Shown in pieces: positions 48,106 through 58,241 of a stretch of DNA of 64,000 nt. The position numbers and the translations under genes are program-made. The stretch comes from Akebia trifoliata (Eukaryota; Streptophyta; Magnoliopsida; Ranunculales; Lardizabalaceae): the NCBI GenBank assembly GCA_017979445.1, contig CM030706.1:11828967-11892966 (forward strand). Reading direction: 5' to 3'. Position 1 is the first letter of the stretch. Each line of letters opens with the position of its first letter. The notes under the pieces were generated by a model. The model was not told the DNA's origin and searched no databases. It worked only from the letters and a program-made list of their open reading frames with translations.

Positions 48106-48660
48106 CACTACAAAAAAAATAAAAAATAAAAAACATGATTTAGAGGCCAAATATTTTGGTGTTTTTTTAAAACAGCCTTCAAATAAATGTCTTACAAGCC
48201 TTTTCTAAAAAACAGCCCATAAATCTCGATTCCCATATTTTTTTTAACAAAACCTAAAGGATTTCTATACAGACGATTTGTTAAACGTCGGTATCCAAAC
48301 ATAACCAAATCCATAAAATCTTGGTTCCCATATTCCGTTTCACAAAACCAGGTTTCTTTAAAGGCGATTTAATAAATGCCGATTTTCAAAACAAATTTTG
48401 CCCACAAATCTTGGTTCCCATATCTTTGTTTCAAAAAACCTTAAAGGTTTCTTTACAGGCGATTTGATAAACATTGATTTCCCAAAAAAAAAATTCGCTC
48501 AAATGTCGGTTCACATATATCTTCGTTTCAAAAAACCTTAAGGGTTTCTTTACAAGTGATTTCATAAATGCCAATATTTGAAAAAAAAAAAATTTGCCCG
48601 AATCTTTAGGTTTTCTCTACCGAAGATTTGAAAAAACAACGATACATGGTCAATGGGGCT
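48106..48660 (+). mobile_element. CACTA (En/Spm-like) transposon terminus with subterminal repeats
   Basis: CACTACAAAAAAAATAAAAA at 48106 matches the canonical plant CACTA terminal repeat. Subterminal repeats of about 95 bp follow: TTTCTATACAGACGATTTG near 48262, TTTCTTTAAAGGCGATTT near 48353, TTTCTTTACAGGCGATTTG near 48448 and TTTCTTTACAAGTGATTT near 48545. Each is preceded by a GGTTCCCATAT-like word. Repeated subterminal motifs are characteristic of this superfamily. The opposite end was not found, and no transposase is recognised. Confidence 0.65.
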
Positions 48661-50650
48661 ATCTAAATTCTGAAAAAGTTGGGGTGATTTCTATAGCCAC
48701 CAAAGGGAGAATGAATTGCTGAGATTTTGATGGGTTTCTTCGCGCGTGAAATCAATTACTTGTTCTATAAAACCCTACGAATTCGTTCACTCCTGCGATA
48801 TCAAATGCCATTTCTCTAAAAAGATTTAGCTACCAAAGTTTCTCTCCAAAGTTGGAGTTAGGGTTTGTCTGCAAATCTAAGATTTTAGATAAAGTTTTGG
48901 TTGAAGGTCAATTTCTCACACACACACACACACACACTCTCTCTCCCTCATTAGAAACTTGAATGTAGCTCTCTTTTATGTATTTGTTGTTCGTTGTTAT
49001 ATTTTGGTATTTTCTTGATTATCCTTGTTTGTTATCCTTTGGTTTTAATGAAATTTTACGCAAACAAACAACATATATAATATGTTTTATTAATTGTGGA
49101 CAGTTGAAGGTTTGGCTGAATTCAAAGACTGAATTTTCAAAAGCCTTTTTCTTTGAATCTCTTGTAAGTTTGATATTTTATTTTTTTAAAGTAAGCATGC
49201 CTACAGATCAATTGGTCTTCATTTTCTATTCGAATAACTTAGTGATAGGGTTGTTTTTTGTTAGGAATTGGAAATCATTTCTTAAGAAGTTCTACTAGTT
49301 TTTATTTTTATTTTTCTTGAACTACTTTTTTGTGAGATGGTAATGGCATCTTATATTAACACTCATAATCTGTTACATAGTGTTGATTTGCCTAATTTTG
49401 TTTAATGCATCATTAGATCTTTTAATGATCTATGCTTCAATTCCACTGAAAATAATTTCTTAGTAGATTTTTTTATTAATCAGATTGTTTTTGCCTTCTT
49501 TTATATATATACAATCAGGTAATGGTGGTCTTTTAATCACCCTTGTGTCTGAATATGGTCAAGCAACATGGAATAGAATTATAATATATAAAAAAACTAG
49601 AACCATGGACCTTAAGTTTATAAATAGGTAATAAAATATTGCAACTATAGTTGGAGTAAACTTGTTTAATCATTCATTTGTAGTATCATATAACTTGGTT
49701 ATTAATGTAAACTTATTTTGTTGATTCATTTGGATTTTTTAATATGAATTTTAATATATATTTTTTAGGTAAATGAATCAACTCAACAAGTTGATTTGCA
49801 GCATGTCAACCAACTGAATTGTAAATGAAATTCATGTAAAAACTTGTTTTGATGTCATTTATAGGGGGGCAAGAAGATATTTCTTAAAAAATAATGGAAG
49901 AGAAATTTCTTCTTTTTTAATTTTAAAACTTGATATTACTAGCTTTATTAGATTTCTTCTTACTTATGGAAATATTAGTGCCAATTTTGTTGATTGATTT
50001 TGAGATCCAACATAAGTATCTTTGCCAACTCATAAATTTTTTTTTTTTTTTTGAAACAAGATTTATTTATGTTTAATAACTTCTTTTATATTCTCTTCAC
50101 AAATTAATTAGATGGATGGCAGTGGGTCTGATCCTCTCTTATGTCCTATAAAATGTAAGATTGAATTATGGCCGTTTGATTGAGTCGAGAAAACTGATGT
50201 GATTTGTTGTAGAAATCAGGGAGGAAGGATGATCCCCCCTCCCCCTTAATGCTCTTATAATTCTCTAAAAAATTATAATTGACTAGTCGTTTTTACTCAT
50301 TAATTAGTGATGATGGAATTGAATATTTATTTTAGGTGATAACATAGTCAATCTTGATCCTCAACACCAATGTTAATTATATAAATGAGGGAAAAAATAA
50401 TTGTACACCATTTTTCTAAAATTTTATGCACAACTTTGTATGTGTGTCATATGATACAAATACCTACAATTTTAATTGTTGGGGATCTTCCAACCTAGAC
50501 CACTTATCTCAATCATCTTTTTTAAATGAATATATGTTGCATCTCAACCATGAAAATAAACAATATGAATTTGCAATTGAAAGATATTATAGAGCCCTCC
50601 CAAACAAAATTAAAAAGAAAAATTATTGAAATTGGTTGATATACAAAATA
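48661..50650. other. DNA after the CACTA end, no gene recognised
   Basis: Contains a (CA)n(CT)n microsatellite near 48918-48950 and a T-run near 50040. It may include the inner part of the CACTA element, but no transposase motif could be read. ORF 48978-49298 is hydrophobic and AT-rich without a known motif. Confidence 0.4.
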
Positions 50651-51180
50651 ATGTCTGTAGAGGGAAATAACCGTGCAATTATTTAAGCCGTACACATGTC
50701 CAAGCCGATTAAGTAGTACCATGTGCAAATCAGCATACGGGCACTACCCAACGGCAGAACAAGTAAAAGCAAAAATCTCCCTATTATAACTAGAAGGGCA
50801 GCACAACACTGAATGAAATCTGGTCTGTCAAGTAGAGCATACCTTGTCAAAGAATACATGTAATCTTTATATGTGCATGTCAAGCCCAGAGATCTCGGAA
50901 GAGATCTCCCCAATATAGTATGACCAATCCAGAAGATCCCCATTCCATTTGTGGATCCATAGAATCAGATAATTCCCCGGGATCACCACCCGTGAGAGGG
51001 AGAAATCTTGATTTGCAATAAGGATCCATAAATAGCACAATTATTATAGAAGAATGGATCTTTCTGGGCAAATTGGAGGTCTAACTAGTTTCTTAGACTA
51101 TTTCTCTACTTCTCTAACTTGAGTGTCGAAGTGATTTTGGTAGGTACCATGTCGACACGAGGAAGGAGGTGACAGGAGCA
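50651..51180 (+). mobile_element. Probable 5' LTR of the Tat-lineage element (borders uncertain)
   Basis: The end region CTAACTTGAGTGTCGAAGTG, then TTGGTAGGTACCATGTCGAC at 51132-51155, resembles the usual end of Tat-type LTRs (CTGACTTGAGCGTCGGAG). TGTCTGTAGAGGG at 50651 is a possible start. The gag of that lineage starts about 200 bp further on. No second copy was found in the window. Confidence 0.4.
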
Positions 51181-51379
51181 ACTTCGGATCAATGAGGAAG
51201 AGTCCATCAACACCATTCACTAGATTCTAACCGCATAGAACTGGCATTGTCCATGGGAACACTAATAGTATATTGATTTCAATTGAAACAATAGTGAGAT
51301 CCACAAGAACCACTGAAGTCAATGCACCCCTACCCATGGCACCAACCGTAAATATTCAATTCTTGGCAATGCTAGAGGT

Positions 51380-52790
51380 CATGAGTAAGCAGCAAGAACA
51401 GATGTAGAAGAAGATGAATGACTTAGTCGAACATAATCAAATCTGAGTCAGTGTTTCGATAAACAACAATCGATAAGACAAGATCTCCCACCGAGATATC
51501 CTTAGCCTCCTGTTGAAGATGATCGCTCTTCGAGTACAGAAGAAAATTCTCAATCATTGATCCCTACGGGAGAAGGAGTGACAAACGTTGCTACTGCAAC
51601 TACTCGAGTAGAGCTCACAATGGGTCTGACTCAAGAGGAGATCAGAAAGATGATTAGGAAAGAGAATGAGACGACAAAGAGTGCTGATATTGGTACAGCG
51701 GCAACGCAAGCTATCAGAGAGATTCAAAAGTCTCCCTTTGCAGCTGAGATCTTGGTGGAAGAAACTTTAAAGAAGGTTATGCCATCACGCTTCACCCCCT
51801 ATTTAGGGATGAAACACCTAATGGAACATCTTTTCCACTTTCAACAGAAACTTGCCTTATGAGAAGGAAATGAATGGCTAATATTCAGATTGTTCCCTCC
51901 AAGTTTGCAAGGAAACACATTAACATGGTTTCACAAGTTGCCATGTGGATTTATGACTTTTTTCAAGGAGCTTTGTACTGCCTTTGTAACACATTACATT
52001 GGCAATAGAAAGAGTGGTGAAGACGTAGATGCTCTACTCAGTATGAGAATATAGTCTAAGAAGAGCCTCAAAGAGTTCAACAATGAGACTCAGGGAAGAA
52101 GTAATGTCCCTAGAAAACTGTGATGAGAGAACGGTCGTTGTGATGTTCAGAAACTTTTTGTCATCTGGCTCAGGACTGTACAGGTATCTTGTAAAGAAGA
52201 GACCAAAAGTATTAAGCGAACTGTTCGAAAGAGCAAAAAAGTATATTCGCTTGGAAGATGATCCCTAGAATTCGGCCAGGAAGAGCAAAATAATACATAC
52301 TATGATGAAGCCGAACAAGTAGCACCAGTTACAACAACAAAATAGAAAGAGACCGTTTGAGCAGGACAGAGAACGGAAGAATAAGGGGACACTTTTCTAT
52401 GCCCCCTAGTGAGATTTTGCCGCTCATCGCAAAGCCTTATTTTGAATGGCTAGCACCACTTCCTTGAGATTAAATAAATCGAAATAAGCGATACTATGTA
52501 GGCACACACTACTAATAGTTGTTAGGCCTTGAGAAGATTTCTATAGAGGTTGGTAGAGCAAGACGGACTAAAAAAACCTATCTAAAAGATAGAGAAAGAA
52601 TCCATCCCGAGATAGGAACTAGAGGCCTAATCAGCCCCCTATTGAAGGGCAGTAGTGATACATGTTGTCTTTAGGTAGGAAAGTAGAAGGTCAAGCTAGA
52701 GCAAGGCCAGCAAAAGAGTCAAGAGACGGTGAACAAAGGAACTTGCTCACGTTTAGTAAGCAAGAAGCAGGCCTATAAAGTAGATAAAGC
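51380..52790 (+). pseudogene. gag: Tat-lineage Ty3/gypsy gag (broken)
   Basis: In order: LTQEEIRKMIRKENETTKSA, PFAAEILVEETLKKVMPSRF, LGMKHLMEHLFHFQQKLAL, WLIFRLFPPSLQGNTLTWFH, FMTFFKELCTAFVTHYIGNR, SLKEFNN, then ERTVVVMFRNFLSSGSGLYR and LFERAKKYIRLED. This is the capsid region of plant Tat/Retand-like Gag (FPLTLSGPARRWF..., SFKELAKAFVTQFVG...). Several stops (for example after QQKLAL) and frameshifts. The zinc knuckle is not legible. Confidence 0.8.
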
Positions 52791-52990
52791 CCTACGGAGA
52801 GTAGACTGTGGATTTTACGAATAAGAATTCGGAGGGGGCAATAAGGCCCTATTACAATGTACTGGTGGTTACCTTTCAGGTGGGCACCTTCACTCTGAAG
52901 AGGGTACTGATCGACATCGGTAATTCTATCGACATTATGTATGCTTCAGCCTTTCTGAAGCTGGTCAGGGCCTACTCTAACGAAAGTAAT
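52791..52990 (+). pseudogene. Tat-lineage aspartic protease fragment
   Basis: RPYYNVLVVTFQVGTFTLKR then VLIDIGNSIDIMYASAFLKL is the start of a retropepsin-like domain. The related active-site phrase is LVDxGSSADIL, and here the D-x-G-N-S form is still visible. The reading breaks into a 105-bp tandem array at about 52960, so the rest of pol is missing from this point. Confidence 0.75.
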
Positions 52991-53388
52991 TTAGCACTGA
53001 AGATGGATCCCACCTGGATCCGGACTTACGTGGGTTTTCTCTACCTTAATTGACAGAGTAAGAAGCTGGTTAGGGCTCAACTCTGACACGAGTAAAGAAG
53101 CATTAATGTGGATCCCACTTAGATCTGGACCTACATGGGTCTTCTCTGCCTTAATTGACAGAGTAAGAAGTTGTTCAAGATCCTACTCTGTCACAAGTTC
53201 AAAAATACTGAAGATGGATCCCGTCTAGATCCGGGCCTACGTGGGTCTTCTCTACCTTAATTGGCAGATTAAGAAGTTGGTCGGCGCCCAACTCTGATAT
53301 GAGTAACAAAACATTAATGTGGATCCCACCTAGATCCGGACTTGCGTGGGTCTTCTTTGCCTTAATTGGAAGAGCAAGAAGCTGGTCC
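52958..53388 (+). repeat. 105-bp tandem repeat, four copies
   Basis: TGGGT(C/T)TTCTCTACCTTAATTG-like words recur at 53031, 53136, 53242 and 53347, that is 105, 106 and 105 bp apart. Each unit has GATGGATCC or GTGGATCCCAC, TCCGGACTTACG-like and AGAAGCTGGTC-like parts. It lies inside the Tat-lineage element directly after the protease fragment. Family knowledge: Tat-type elements often carry tandem arrays that can seed satellites. Confidence 0.85.
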
Positions 53389-53950
53389 TCAAAGACATCT
53401 ACCTATGTGTAGGAGAAAAATTGTAAAAAGACTACAGTTGGCCTTATAATAAAGAAAGTGCTGAAGAATAAGCCATTTTAGGATCAAATAAATAAAGCTA
53501 AGTTAGAGCCTTCTTAAAGGATAGTAACTCAAAGGTACCTCCCCAAAATTTATCAAAAGGTTCCACCTAAGTAAAATTTACATAAGGTAGAACCTAGGGG
53601 GAAGAGATGGTAAATATGAGCAGTTCAAGCAGTTTTAACAGTAAAATGTGCAGCACAAACAGTACGAATAGAGTTCACGTTAAAGGCAGATTAGCAGTTG
53701 GCTTAAGTAGCAGTTGGCCTAAGTAGCATTTGGCTTAAGTAAAGCAAGTAGTGCAAAAAATAGATCTGTTAGAGTCTTTAAGTAAAGCATAATGTTAAAA
53801 TTTATGCTAAGTTAAAAAGTAGTTCAGTAGTTGGGCATGTAGTGCAAACAGTATAGAAAAGTAGAGTTCATATTGAAAGTAGAACAATAGAATAACAGTT
53901 GTGTGGAAATAAAATTTTCTCATTAATAGTAAAAGAGTACAAGAGAAATC
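53389..53950. other. Element interior without coding
   Basis: AG-rich, with repeated GCAGTTGGCTTAAGTAGCA words near 53690-53740 and AGCAGTTC/AACAGTA phrases. No domain recognised. Confidence 0.4.
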
Positions 53951-53999
53951 CTAAAGATGGGATAGTACAAAGAACAACAAAAAAAATAGAATACAACTG

Positions 54000-56443
54000 A
54001 AACCAAGGAGTAGATCTTTATTGGTGGTAGATGACTGGTTGGCAGAAGTCTCAACAATTCGGAGGGTAAGTCCCAATAGCAAGATTTGGAGAGTCGACCA
54101 TTTCGTCTTGATCAACATCGATAATAGGGGTAGGAGGTAGGTCAAAAGGTATGTCAAGGGGTAAATCATTGGCCTGAATAGGTGGATCAGTCATTCTGGC
54201 TTGGTCCAAGTCTATAGTATGCCCAGCCTCCATAAGCTTACCAAAGACTCGGTTCAAGATAGCAATGGGATTCTACTTTTCATCCAGTTAGAAGGGTAGG
54301 ACTCGCCCAAAACGTCCAGACCAGCTTGAGATCTCCGCGGTAGGAGGACTAGTAGGACCTTCATCCTCTTTGTCCTTTTCGTCATCATCCTCCTCGTACT
54401 GAAGTTGAAAAACCTCAAAGCCTTCGTGATAGGTCTTAGTAGAAGCTTCCTTAGCCAATCAAGAATATTGGGTTTGTAGTTGCCCCAATAACCTCTTGGT
54501 CTCAGCCTCATCTTTCGTGACCTGAGTTGCCCTAGTTGTCTCAATAACAACCCTAAGAGAGCCCAACTTAAGCTCCTGTTATCGTACCTTCTTTTGGAGA
54601 TCTGTGAACTCTACTTCTCTTTATTTTTACCTTGTAGTTGGCCAATTCCAAGTAAAAAATACCCTGGAGATTTGTCAACTTCTTATTGGTGGCCTCCAAG
54701 GCTAACTTCGCCTTAGAAAATTGGGCTAAGATAGCCTCCATCTCCTCTCTAGCCTCTTAGGAAAATTTACTAGAAGAGGCCAACTCAACCTAGAGCAGAG
54801 TTATTTTTTCTTCATGCTCCCTAGTCAAAGTAACTGCCTGGTCCTCAGCTTCATGCCATTTTAGTAAGGCCAAGGTTCCATAAACGTTGGCCTGCGAGAA
54901 AATTAAAGCAGTTAAGTAAGTAAAGCTTGAAAAATATAAAATAGAACAGGAAGAGCAGAAAATTACTTGATAAAGGTTGTGGACAAATCGATCGAAGCTT
55001 AGGTCAACATTAATCTAATCCGCAACATCCTAGTCCTTGGGAGTAATAGATTGGGAAAGCATAGAGGTAGTGATAGGGTTCTTCACCAAGCAACTCTTAT
55101 TGTAAACGTGAAAACGAGGTCGAAAGATTTTATTCTCATTTTCATCCTAGAAGAAGGCCCCGCGATCCATCTAAGAGAATGCAGCTTCCTCTAGAAGAGT
55201 CCTGCGATGACTAGGACCCCCTTGATCAGACTCTTTTGGAAGAGAAGGCTCCTCAAACTTCTCATAATCAACTTGTGCCTCTTGAGCGGTTAGAGAGTAG
55301 GGACAAGGCTGTGCTCTCTGATAGTGTTCAACTCTACCCTACCTGAGCCTGAATCTCCTCCTCAAGAAGCTTAGTAGGGACAGTAACAACCATAGTAGTA
55401 GCAATAGTAACGGCAGCTGCAGTGGTAGAAGCAAGAGTAACTTGTTTCCCATGCATCAGTGTCAGCTGGCCTACTTCTCTAATGAGGGTGGAGCCTTGAG
55501 ATGTTAGACTCTTCTTCTTCATGGTCGGGTCAATGGGAGGAGTGGCCCTAATGGCAGGGGAAAAGGAGAAAGGAAACTTCGATAGGTCAATGTTCATGGC
55601 GTCGGAAAACCCTGAAAGAATTGGAAGTAAAGGAAGACCGAAAATAAAGGCCAAGAAAGAGGGTAGATCTTCTGGGATCTGTTTGGCCTGATCAAAGGAA
55701 ATCAAATCAAATAAGGCCCGTCATGCAGATGGTCAGGCAAAATGAAAAAAAAAGACGAATATGATATTCCATTGCCACCCCCTCAACTACTCTGGTTTTG
55801 AGGTTCACTGCCACTAGCCTCCAATTTTTTAATACTCTACACTGCTCTTTTCTAGCCTCAATAGTGAAAAAGGTAAAAAAATCTGTGGAAAAAAAGAAAG
55901 TAAAGTTAGAAGCAAATTAAGTTACAAACAGAATTAAAAATGAAACACAGCTAGGAATTTAAGAGTCAGTTTTACCTTGGAAGGTCTGAGGGACTCTAAA
56001 TCCCTCATGAGGAACGCTAGAGGCGAATTTCCAATTCCTGGAGATAAATAGGGGGTCCTTATACCACCCTTTGTCAGCATTGAAGAGAGAATGAGCCAGT
56101 GCCACAGCTGTACTCTTAGAGGACAACAAGTAGTACCCCTGGTATTGGGGGATAACTTTCAAATTGTATTTGGAGATGAAGTCATTGAGGGTTATGCCCA
56201 TCTTTTCCATAATCTCCACCAAAAACAGTAGAAGTTTCCAGACATTTGGAGGTTTATCTTACTCAGTACCTCCCCAAGGAAGGGAGAGAGAGGGAAAGTA
56301 AGGCTAGCCTTAATTTGGTCGGCGTAGACCATAATTTTTGCCTGACAGCATTCGCCAGGATTTTTGGGGTCATCACAAACCCGAAGAGATATAGAAGCAG
56401 ATATATAGATACCCCTCCGAAGTAGGGCTATGTTAGCAACCAT
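54000..56443 (-). pseudogene. Antisense ORF of the Tat-lineage element, intron-containing and broken
   Basis: Read on the minus strand from ATG at 56443: MVANIALLRRGIYISASISL, ADQIKASLTFPLSPFLGEVL, then a frame change to MEKMGITLNDFISKYNLKV, GWYKDPLFISRNWKFASS. A GT-AG intron fits 55883-55975, joining FQ to FFTFFTIEARKEQ. The rest is degenerate and includes a coiled-coil-like segment near 54900-54640 (EAREEMEAILAQFSKAKLAL). The start resembles the putative gypsy-type transposon domain of plants (LRFPLHPF..., GWYKF.). Extra antisense ORFs downstream of pol are described for plant Ty3/gypsy elements; function unknown. A TTATAAATAAAAG box lies on the minus strand near 56607-56620. Confidence 0.6.
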
Positions 56444-56712
56444 TGAGAAAGTAAGTTTGCAGAAAAAAAAAAGATTACCTTAGTCTGAAAAAGGTAAGAG
56501 TAACAATGAAGTAGAAAAAAAAAGATAGAAATTTTTTCATAAAATGTAGAGAGACGAAATCATGGAGAGCAATAACATAGTAAGAAGGAGAATGAGCACT
56601 AAATCTTTTATTTATAAGAAAAAGTAAAGGAGTACATACGCCTGAGAAGATAACATAAATCTAACCTAAACGTCACAATTTGAGCGTAGTACTGATGATA
56701 GTGGGGCACATG

Positions 56713-58222
56713 TGTTGACACCCCATTTTTGCACTCACCTGATTAATCAACTTGTCAACTCGATTGCAACGGTTTCCAATAATGGATGATTATTCCAATG
56801 TTATATTTTGTTGCTAAATATGTTTTAGAAATTCGAATAAAGTATCTCAAGCCAAATTCTAGAAATCACGCTACGCTAGGAAAATATAACTCCAAAAAAC
56901 ATAGAAATTATTATCTTGCAGACAAAAAGAAGCTTCACGATAAAAATCACTAAATAATGATCAAATTACCAAAATACCCTTAACCTCAAAACATCCCTAG
57001 AGCCTACATTACGCTTAGAAAAAATCTTTCAAATACATAAAACCACAAATCAAAACCAAATAAACCATTTCACCAATTTTCACAAAATTTGATAAAATTA
57101 TGAAAATGACCATCATAAAGTTCACGACCATTTCGAACAAAAAAATTCATAAATGACACAAATTAATGTTCCCATTGAATTCCTTACAAAAAATCGATTC
57201 CAAAACATCCTGGAATATTGAAAAACGACTTAAAATGCAAAAAGTCCTCTCTGAGGGCAAAACGATAATTTTACAATTCTAATAATTAAAAATTCTAAAA
57301 TTAATAATTAAAATATTAATTAATTAAAATTAAAGTCAATCAAGTAAGACTTAAGTCAAATCTTATAATCAAGTCAATCCAGTAAGACTTAAGTCAAAAT
57401 CTTAAAGTCAAGTCAATCAAGTAAGACTTAAGTCAAAACTCTAGATTCTAGTCAATCAAGTGAGACTTAAGTCAAAACCCTAATCAATCTAATAAGACCA
57501 AAGTCAAACCCTAAATCTAATAGAATTTTAATTAAACTCTAAAACTATCTAATGTAATTCTAATTAAACACTAACTCTATAATTCTAATTAAACACTAAT
57601 TCTATCTAAAAAACTCTTAAAAAATCTATAAATAAGGGTCTCTACAACCCATTTTCGTATCCAAGAGAAAATCCTAAAAAAGTAGTTCAAGAAGCCTCCC
57701 CAACCTTTTCAAAATCCTAATTTTGAAGTCCTAACTCCTTACCTAACATCCATACCCCAACTTTAGCTCAAATAACACCCAAAACCCCCTCTAAAACACC
57801 CAAAAATCAATCAAAAAATAAAAAAATACTCAGATCTAGGAAGAAGATACTTCATCTTAGAAGATCAGAAGCAGATCCAGTGACGAAAACGAAGCAAGGA
57901 ATTTCTCCGCCAGTTCTGAGAGAACCATTGTTGCGATCATCAAGGTAAATTTTTTTATTATTTTATTTATTTGTTTTAGGTCCTTTAGCAATGTAATCTT
58001 CTTTGGGGAATAGTAGAGACCGGTGTTTGCTGGGGGGGTTAGTGCCTAATACCTTCCAACCCCGTAACGTGATCCCCGGACCCATATTTTCTTTCATAGA
58101 CTAGTGTTATTTTCCTTTTAGAGTCAATGTTCGGTTCCTAGACCGTAATAACTAGGTGGCGACTCCCAAACCTTAAAAATCAAAAGTGGATCCGCGCGCC
58201 CCACGGATCGAGGGCGCTTTCA
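56713..58222 (+). mobile_element. LTR of a Tat/Ogre-like element (1510 bp)
   Basis: It starts TGTTGACACCCCATTTTTGC and ends GGGCGCTTTCA. A TCTATAAATAAGGGTC box lies near 57626. It is followed directly by GTGGCGACTCAACTGAGGA, the tRNA-Arg-type primer site typical of Ogre/Tat elements, and preceded by GATAGTGGGGCACATG, which looks like a polypurine tract. A 38-39-bp repeat array sits in its U3 part. Only one copy lies in the window. Confidence 0.7.
57333..57500 (+). repeat. 38-39-bp repeats in the LTR, five copies
   Basis: GTCAATCAAGTAAGACTTAA and variants start at 57335, 57373, 57412, 57451 and about 57483. It lies about 130 bp upstream of the TATA-like box, so it could be a promoter-proximal enhancer-like array of the U3 region. 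Confidence 0.8.
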
Positions 58223-58241
58223 GTGGCGACTCAACTGAGGA
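58223..58241 (+). promoter_or_regulatory. Primer-binding site
   Basis: GTGGCGACTCAACTGAGGA directly after the LTR end at 58222. It closely matches the TGGCGACTCCACTGGGGA site used by Ogre/Tat elements with tRNA-Arg, allowing two substitutions. Confidence 0.65.

Noticed and set aside
48978..49298. 106-codon ORF after the CACTA end
   Set aside because: Low-complexity Phe/Leu-rich translation of AT-rich DNA. No transposase motif.
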